A stretch of DNA of 64,000 nt from an uncultured Eubacteriales bacterium. GTDB lineage: Bacteria > Bacillota > Clostridia > Oscillospirales > Acutalibacteraceae. The stretch lies in contig CASFBL010000021.1 of NCBI GenBank assembly GCA_949292775.1, positions 29,880 through 93,879 on the forward strand. The letters run 5' to 3'. This document shows, in pieces, positions 59,724 through 64,000 of the stretch; the stretch's first letter is position 1, and every line of letters begins with the position of its first letter. Made by a program: the position numbers and the translations under genes. A model generated the notes under the pieces. The model saw only the letters and a program-made list of their open reading frames with translations. It ran no database searches and was not told the DNA's origin.

Positions 59724-60145
59724 AGGAAAATACCCCCTTTCGTAAGTTGGCTAAAAGGTTTGATACGAAAAAAGAGGGCTTTAATCAGACGATTGTTAGC
59801 TGCAATCTCACGGGAGTTTCACCCCTGCGGCGGTCTGCCGCAGCCCTACCCATTGCCTGCGACGCTCTGAACGCTCGGACTGTGGCTGTAAGGGAGTATC
59901 ATTATGTATTCTGCGCGTTGTCGCCCACAAGCTGCTAAACTTGTTTTCCGGCGCGGTGTTTCTCGCTCGGCTTTTCCTTTCCGGGAAAAGCGTCATGGCG
60001 CACCCGCCGCATAGCTCGGCGCAAAAGGAACGTATCTGATTTGCCCTATACTGCGCCGCCGTTATTTTGCGCCGCTTTCTTTGTCAAAGAGCGAAACAAG
60101 GATAAAGAGCCGGACAGCGGAAAGGGGGACGCTGCCGGGATTATC
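59724..60145. other. Long leader/intergenic region upstream of xis
   Basis: 420 bases between the Orf8-like gene and xis with no convincing gene. Short frames exist on both strands (59747-59938 plus, 59808-59996 minus), but neither has a good ribosome binding site or recognisable product. The sequence is GC-rich with several short inverted repeats (for example GGCGGTCTGCCGCAG near 59829, CTTTTCCTTTCCGGGAAAAG near 59972). It may hold the regulatory region for xis-int. I could not assign a structure. Confidence 0.4.
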
Positions 60146-60397
60146 TTATTCCTTGAATGAAAGGACAGCCCGCATAAGGCGCGATCTCAAACGGTCGCGT
60201 ATGTCCTCGTCTATGCCCCAATAAGTATTTCCGCGCTCGTCGCGGAGCTTCCGCATAGACAGGGACGCTATGTAACTTTCGTAATGCTGTACGACAATGT
60301 TCATAGCTTCCGGGTCGCCCTTTGTTGCGGCTATGATTACCGGATAAGGTAACAAGCCGCGTTCGTCCTGTTCGGTGTTACCAATCTGTGCAGTCAT
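60146..60397 (-). CDS. Tn916 Orf8-like helix-turn-helix protein
   Basis: 83 residues: LLPYPVIIAATKGDPEAMNIVVQHYESYIASLSMR resembles the sigma-factor region 1.2/2-like helix seen in Orf8 of Tn916-family elements. It overlaps the end of the sigma-like gene by 20 bases. Probably works with that partner to activate element transcription. No catalytic motif. Confidence 0.75.
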   Translation of the reverse strand: MTAQIGNTEQDERGLLPYPVIIAATKGDPEAMNIVVQHYESYIASLSMRKLRDERGNTYWGIDEDIRDRLRSRLMRAVLSFKE

Positions 60398-60821
60398 AGG
60401 CGTGTTCCTCCAAATAGCGTTTTAGCAGCTCAAAAGAGCTTGTCCGGCGATAACGTACTGTTGTTCTCGGAATGTTGTTGAGCTTCGCAATTTCTGTTTC
60501 GCTCATGTCAAAGAAGTAATACAACAGTACCGCTTCGCGCTTTTCTTCTGGCAAACTGCGCAGGGCTTCGGCAAGCAGCTTTGCGGTTATCTCTTTGCCG
60601 CCAACAACGAAGTATTTTTCAGCTTCATCATCAGCAAAATACTGGTCGTAGACAAAAAGCTGTTTTTCTTCTTGTGGCGACAAGTCAGAAAAAGTTACCT
60701 CGCGTAATTGCTGCCGCTTTGTGTCCCTGTGGGCGTTCATAGCTTCACGCTTCAACACCTGTTTGCAAAAGCCGTTAAAAGCACAACGGATTTGCCACTG
60801 GGTACGAATAGGCTCGTTCAT
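60378..60821 (-). CDS. Tn916 Orf7-like sigma-70 family factor
   Basis: 147 residues from the ATG at 60821 (AAGGAGGTGAG site). The C-terminal sigma region 4 is clear: LRSLPEEKREAVLLYYFFDMSETEIAKLNNIPRTTVRYRRTSSFELLKRYLEE. The N-terminal part carries a reduced region 2-like segment. In Tn916, Orf7/Orf8 readthrough products drive excision and transfer genes. Confidence 0.85.
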   Translation of the reverse strand: MNEPIRTQWQIRCAFNGFCKQVLKREAMNAHRDTKRQQLREVTFSDLSPQEEKQLFVYDQYFADDEAEKYFVVGGKEITAKLLAEALRSLPEEKREAVLLYYFFDMSETEIAKLNNIPRTTVRYRRTSSFELLKRYLEEHAYDCTDW

Positions 60822-61023
60822 GTTCTCACCTCCTTTCGCTGCCGCGAAAGCGGGTGGTCTGTGAAATGTCCCCTTTCGTAAACCCTCAAAACCACGCAGC
60901 CCCAAATAGGCGGAGATTTTGATAACTTTTTCAAAAAATTTTTTCTGAAAATGCAAAATGCGCCTGTCCGCAAAAAGGCGCGGACAAGCGCAAAGGAATT
61001 ATGAAATCTATTGTATTGAATTG

Positions 61024-61119
61024 TCAGTTCATACTCATAGCCAGAATATCCCGACGGTGGGCGTGAGCTTTTTTTGACCGCAGGATATTAGGCGGGTTAG
61101 AATAGATATAGACAAACAC
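61024..61119 (-). CDS. 31-residue conserved-looking small ORF
   Basis: GTG at 61119 preceded by GGGAGGTATC. It encodes a 31-residue peptide that begins with an aromatic VFVYIYSNPPN stretch, has a basic middle (RSKKAHAHRRD) and ends MSMN. I believe similar small ORFs occur in this element family but cannot verify it. It lies between a terminator hairpin and the sigma-like gene. Function unknown. Confidence 0.45.
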   Translation of the reverse strand: MFVYIYSNPPNILRSKKAHAHRRDILAMSMN

Positions 61120-61184
61120 GGCGATACCTCCCAAATACCGCCGTGTGCTTTATCGGGTCGTCGTTGGTTTAGGATAGACGAAAA

Positions 61185-61223
61185 GAAACGGCGGCTCTGA
61201 TTTTCTCAAAGCCGCCGCTTCAA
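61185..61223 (-). terminator. Terminator hairpin in the element
   Basis: GCGGCTTTGA and TCAGAGCCGC pair (one wobble) around GAAAA, extended by outer G-C pairs and followed by TTTCTTTTC. Confidence 0.75.
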
Positions 61224-61235
61224 AAGGGCGTGTCA

Positions 61236-61291
61236 AATGGTCTGCTGTACGACGGCTTTTTTTCTTTTGCCGTTACACAGCAGAACAGTTT
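61236..61291 (-). terminator. Long hairpin downstream of the efflux operon
   Basis: TCTGCTGTgtAACGGC and GCCGTcgTACAGCAGA form an imperfect 14-bp stem around an A-rich loop. Together with the hairpins at 61185 and 61349 it makes three successive stops between the cargo and the sigma-like gene. Confidence 0.5.
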
Positions 61292-61348
61292 TTTCTATGT
61301 TCCTATCATATCATTTTAAGCTGCTAATTTAATCCTCTTTGTTTTTTG

Positions 61349-61394
61349 GCAAAAAAAGAAGCGGCAAGACTTATTCTTCTATCTTGCTGCTTCA
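61349..61394 (-). terminator. Terminator of the efflux operon
   Basis: GAAGCAGCAAGA pairs with TCTTGCCGCTTC (one mismatch), followed by seven T on the minus strand. Confidence 0.85.
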
Positions 61395-61410
61395 TGTTTG
61401 TATTCAGCTT

Positions 61411-61674
61411 TTATTTTGAATATATAATTTTTTGTATCGTTTTTTCTGCCAGAAAATATATTTGCGACAGTTCGGAAATTGTGATACCACTTTCATAAGC
61501 CGATCTAATTTGCTGATTGCGTAAAAAAATCAGTTCTTTTGTGTCAGTATTACTGCCCCAAGCAATACGATTATTTGGCTTTTTAGGTATGTAAAGTTTA
61601 ACGCCGTCAATATGTTCTTGTATTTGTTCCACTAACTTCTTAGGTAGAACATCATATATATTTTTATAGCTCAT
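61411..61674 (-). CDS. CD3324-like small helix-turn-helix protein
   Basis: 87 residues from the ATG at 61674 (AGGAGGG site). The layout is MSYKNIYDVLPKKLVEQIQ, a YIPKK segment with NRIAWGSNTDTKE, then a helix-turn-helix ending SELSQIYFLAEKTIQKIIY. This matches small Clostridia proteins named CD3324 family in my memory. Probably DNA-binding; target unknown. Follows the efflux gene on the same strand and shares its terminator. Confidence 0.7.
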   Translation of the reverse strand: MSYKNIYDVLPKKLVEQIQEHIDGVKLYIPKKPNNRIAWGSNTDTKELIFLRNQQIRSAYESGITISELSQIYFLAEKTIQKIIYSK

Positions 61675-61827
61675 TTGCCCTCCTAGATAAAAAGTCTTAG
61701 GATCAGCAAAAGCCATTACAAATATTTTTGAATTTTTAGAGTGCAACAGCTTTTGCTATGCACTCTCTAATAACTCCAGACATATCTCTACCCTCCTTCT
61801 TGTAGTATTATCCGCCGATTTATTCAA

Positions 61828-63015
61828 TTAGCGTAGTTTGTTGTAAACAACACCGCAGATAAGCAATAAAATACCTGATACAAACAGCATGGACTGTATG
61901 CTAATAATATCCGCTAATGGACCTAAAAAAAGAATAGCAATAGGTAAAGCACTTGTGGATGCTATTTGTATAATTGAAAAAACTCGTCCCAACATATTTG
62001 GTTCTGTAATTTCTTGCACATATACGGTTTGTGCAGTAGTGAGTATAGGCATAATGAACCCTGCGATTAAAACAAAGATGAGATACATCTCAAAATGTGT
62101 TGAAATACTCATAAATCCAAATGCTATTCCAAATGCGATGAAACAAACTGAAATTACAAATGTTTTATTATTATGATGTTTTTTTAATGCGATATAAACA
62201 CCTCCGACGAAAGAACCGATAGTCCAAACTATTTCATTTGCAGTCAATAGTCGTACTTCATTTCCGAAAGTACGCTCAATCATTAGCGGTGATAATACCA
62301 TTGCTGGTGTTAATAAGATAAACGCAATAGCATAGAAAATAATTAAGGTTCTTAATTCAGAATGTTTGAATACATATCCTATGCCTGCACGAATATCTGA
62401 AATCATTGAGCTTGTATTTGTACTTATATGTTGCCGTTTGACAGTAACCATACTCATTACAGCAATCGCGGTGATTGCTGTCACAACATCAAACATAAAA
62501 GTCCAAATAAGTCCAATAGAACCAAGTAAGACACCTCCAACGACAGGGGCAAATAATGAACAAACAGCAGTGGTTGTCTGATTAACACCTAGAATTTTGG
62601 TTAAGTATTCTTTAGGTACTATCTGCGGATAAATTGAATTAACAGCAGGGGACTGTATGCCTGCCCCAGTTGAACGGATTGCCAAAACAATCAATAATAG
62701 GATTTTATTTTGGAAACCAGTCCAATACGATATTGCTAACCATAAAGTTGCTAATGCTATAAAACCATCTGCCACCATAATCATATATTTACGGTTGAAT
62801 TTGTCGGCTAATGCGCCACCCCACAAAGAGATTATTATTTGTGGGAGATTACTAAAAATTGTTGCCAACATCATCCAAAAGCCGGATGATGTTTCGAGGG
62901 TTATATGCCAAATTGCAGCATAACCAACGATTGACGAGCCAAAGAGAGAGAGATTTTGACTCATTAAAAATAACATTGCAGATATTTTCCAGTTGTTTTT
63001 TTCTTTTTTACTCAT
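61828..63015 (-). CDS. MFS efflux protein, Mef-like cargo
   Basis: 395 residues, about 12 membrane helices. GGALADKFNRKYMIMVADG is the helix 2-3 loop of the macrolide-efflux (Mef) and related H+ antiporters; length fits (Mef(A) is 405). Markedly AT-richer than the surrounding element genes, so an independent import. AGGAGGA before the ATG. Expressed from a promoter 270 bases upstream through a leader with a 7-codon peptide and two hairpins, the pattern of inducible resistance genes. Drug specificity is not proven by sequence. Confidence 0.8.
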   Translation of the reverse strand: MSKKEKNNWKISAMLFLMSQNLSLFGSSIVGYAAIWHITLETSSGFWMMLATIFSNLPQIIISLWGGALADKFNRKYMIMVADGFIALATLWLAISYWTGFQNKILLLIVLAIRSTGAGIQSPAVNSIYPQIVPKEYLTKILGVNQTTTAVCSLFAPVVGGVLLGSIGLIWTFMFDVVTAITAIAVMSMVTVKRQHISTNTSSMISDIRAGIGYVFKHSELRTLIIFYAIAFILLTPAMVLSPLMIERTFGNEVRLLTANEIVWTIGSFVGGVYIALKKHHNNKTFVISVCFIAFGIAFGFMSISTHFEMYLIFVLIAGFIMPILTTAQTVYVQEITEPNMLGRVFSIIQIASTSALPIAILFLGPLADIISIQSMLFVSGILLLICGVVYNKLR

Positions 63016-63058
63016 AATATAAGTCCTCCTGCTTTTTATGTTTTTATTTTAGCGCAAT

Positions 63059-63097
63059 AAAAAACAGGCATATACTCCACATAAGGGCATATACCTG
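63059..63097 (-). terminator. Second attenuator hairpin, just upstream of the efflux gene
   Basis: CAGGTATATGC and GTATATGCCTG form an 11-bp stem (with G-U pairs) around CCTTATGTGGA, followed by TTTTTT, 44 bases before the efflux start codon. Confidence 0.75.
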
Positions 63098-63181
63098 CAC
63101 AAAAAGCACGAAAGAACAACACCATATAGGCAGACCTATATTGTGAAGAATAACTTACATGTCATTTTTGTATACGCACAC

Positions 63182-63204
63182 AAAAAAAGCCCCACATTGT
63201 GGAA
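63182..63204 (-). terminator. First attenuator hairpin after the leader peptide
   Basis: TTCCAC and GTGGGG (two G-U pairs) around AAT, followed by CTTTTTTT on the minus strand. It lies about 22 bases after the leader peptide stop. Confidence 0.55.
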
Positions 63205-63226
63205 TGATTACACTGCTTTTAATTGC

Positions 63227-63250
63227 TTATTTGCGCATACAAATCAACAT
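63227..63250 (-). CDS. 7-codon leader peptide of the efflux gene
   Basis: MLICMRK followed by TAA, behind a perfect AAGGAGG site. Short basic-ended peptides in this position let translating or stalled ribosomes prevent terminator formation in inducible resistance genes. Basic residues at the end recall arrest peptides, though the exact Arg-x-Arg pattern is absent. Confidence 0.65.
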   Translation of the reverse strand: MLICMRK

Positions 63251-63282
63251 TCGTAAGCCTCCTTCCAACATAATTTTTATAT

Positions 63283-63311
63283 AGTATATCATGCAAAAGA
63301 AGCATAGTCAA
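63283..63311 (-). promoter_or_regulatory. Promoter of the attenuated efflux gene
   Basis: TTGACT (63306-63311), 17-base spacer, TATACT (63283-63288) on the minus strand; the start is predicted near 63276. Confidence 0.8.
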
Positions 63312-63414
63312 TGTCAATTAGAAAAAAATACGAATTATTTAAGCTATATAAGAGAACTGTATAGACGTATCTAAAAAATGATAGGAACTGTAAAATGTAA
63401 TAGGGTGAACAAAA

Positions 63415-63771
63415 ATGGCAAAACGACAAGTACCACTTTATGACTTTACAGCTTTCGGGCAAGCCATAAAAGCGGCGCGGACAGAACGGAAAGAAAGTCG
63501 CAAGGACGTGAGCGACGCAATGAACATTTCCCCGCGTTACCTTACCAATATTGAGAACAAGGGACAACAGCCAAGTCTGCAAATCTTTTATGAGCTTGTC
63601 ACCCGTTACAATATATCGGTAGACCAATTCTTTTTCCCCGGCAAGTCCGTTGATAAATCTACCCAACGGCGACAGCTTGATACCCTGCTTGACGGTATCA
63701 GCGACAAGGGATTACGGATTGTGACCGCAACGGCAAAGGAAGTTGCAGAAGTCGAACATGAGGACAAATAA
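63415..63771 (+). CDS. Tn916 Orf9-like XRE repressor
   Basis: 118 residues. Helix-turn-helix at about 12-70: FGQAIKAARTERKESRKDVSDAMNISPRYLTNIENKGQQPSLQIF; the rest is helical. It is transcribed opposite to the neighbouring element genes, as Orf9 is in Tn916, where it represses the transfer operon until induction. Ribosome binding site weak (GGGTG). Diverges from the efflux promoter by about 100 bases. A terminator follows. Confidence 0.85.
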   Translation: MAKRQVPLYDFTAFGQAIKAARTERKESRKDVSDAMNISPRYLTNIENKGQQPSLQIFYELVTRYNISVDQFFFPGKSVDKSTQRRQLDTLLDGISDKGLRIVTATAKEVAEVEHEDK

Positions 63772-63804
63772 CCTGTCCGAACACAACTGAATAGGCAGAA
63801 ATAA

Positions 63805-63840
63805 GCGTTGCAGCCTTTACGGGATTGCAGCGTTTTTTCT
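63805..63840 (+). terminator. Terminator of the Orf9-like gene
   Basis: CGTTGCA-GCC and GG-TGCAGCG pair (one G-U, small bulge), followed by TTTTTTCTTTT. Confidence 0.75.
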
Positions 63841-63913
63841 TTTGCAAAACTCCATCAAATTTGCTTTTCCAAGTGTTGTAGGTAGTAAAGGAAAAACTTT
63901 CATAGCAAGCATA

Positions 63914-63932
63914 GGAAAGGGGTACCCTTTCC
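63914..63932. repeat. 8-bp-arm palindrome in the element
   Basis: GGAAAGGG and CCCTTTCC separated by GTA. It lies in a ~160-base gene-free stretch running to the window end, followed by GC-rich repeats (GCGCCCTGCGGCGC). It may be part of a transfer or replication origin or a transcriptional leader; nothing here decides. Confidence 0.45.
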
Positions 63933-64000
63933 GTATTTTCGCCCCCTGCGCCCTGCGGCGCGGCGGCTGAAAATTGCTTGTTGGGAAGTGTCCCAAACCC

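Larger units (their letters stand above)
57990..64000. mobile_element. Tn916-like integrative element, integration end
   Basis: Gene order int, xis, Orf8-like, Orf7-like sigma factor, a cargo efflux gene and an opposite-strand Orf9-like repressor matches the regulatory/recombination end of Tn916-family conjugative elements. The element starts between the ilvC terminator (57932) and the int terminator (58020); the AT-rich stretch 57940-57990 fits a Tn916-type target, but no repeat can be checked because the other end is outside the window. The conjugation genes would lie beyond 64000. Confidence 0.8.

Noticed and set aside
59747-59938. Possible 63-codon gene upstream of xis.
   Set aside because: No convincing ribosome site, odd composition and an overlapping minus frame; treated as non-coding.
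63289-63666. 125-codon minus-strand frame opposite the Orf9-like gene.
   Set aside because: It runs through the efflux promoter and antisense to a well-supported regulator; no ribosome site.

Overview
The window reads as a piece of a chromosome from a gut-associated Clostridia bacterium (Firmicutes; Oscillospirales/Ruminococcaceae-like is my inference). The reasons are strong Shine-Dalgarno sites, consensus sigma-A promoters with 17-bp spacers, a Firmicutes-type rpoBC-rpsL-rpsG-fusA-tuf block, DnaD/DnaI-type replication proteins, and host-interaction genes: bile salt hydrolase, sialidase and beta-galactosidase. Base composition is roughly balanced, with AT-richer cargo genes.

Layout. (1) 1-3.9 kb: the edge of an integrative/conjugative-type element with ArdA-like and hypothetical genes, all on the minus strand, abutting the 3' end of tRNA-Pro(GGG). 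(2) 3.9-4.4 kb: opposed tRNA-Pro genes (GGG minus, TGG plus) and tRNA-Val(CAC). (3) 4.4-12.9 kb: a small membrane ORF broken by a stop, a frameshifted GPH-type sugar transporter next to a cytoplasmic sialidase, methylglyoxal synthase, a bile salt hydrolase, a short leader ORF plus terminator ahead of a CNNM/CorC-type protein, and a membrane-linked XRE regulator. (4) 13-20.3 kb: tRNA-fMet, a GH18-like lipoprotein, pyrB fused to a PyrI-like zinc domain, a flavodoxin-like reductase, thioredoxin, a surface protein with a duplicated helical module, and coaX with an ECF S component (probable pantothenate pair). (5) 20.4-30.5 kb: a GPH/MFS transporter, a catalytically eroded GDPD-like membrane protein, an XRE regulator, nth, DnaD and DnaI-like helicase loading genes, recD2, RNase P RNA and a small monooxygenase-like protein. 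(6) 30.5-33.1 kb: tRNA-Tyr and tRNA-Thr, an SDR, a SprT/YgjP-like metalloprotease and an acetyltransferase. (7) 33.2-45.4 kb: tuf, fusA, rpsG, rpsL, rpoC, rpoB, all minus. (8) 45.4-57.9 kb: a DUF815-type ATPase, lacZ, a MarR-controlled heterodimeric ABC exporter whose first subunit has lost its Walker A motif, ilvD, a FadR-type regulator and ilvC. (9) 58-64 kb: the integration end of a Tn916-like element with int, xis, Orf8/Orf7-like genes, an AT-rich MFS efflux gene behind a leader-peptide attenuator, and an Orf9-like repressor.

How it works together. The core is housekeeping (transcription, translation, branched-chain amino acids, pyrimidine, CoA, DNA repair) mixed with host-glycan and bile functions, and bracketed by two mobile elements that both run off the window. 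Three genes are disrupted (small membrane ORF, GPH transporter, first ABC subunit). Each lesion is a single small event, so real pseudogenisation and consensus error both remain possible.

I found no CRISPR array, rRNA, or dedicated new defence system. The most unusual items are the PyrB-zinc fusion, the degenerate GDPD protein, the short-ORF/terminator leader of the CNNM gene, the exact 28-bp Walker A deletion, and the two-hairpin leader of the efflux gene.
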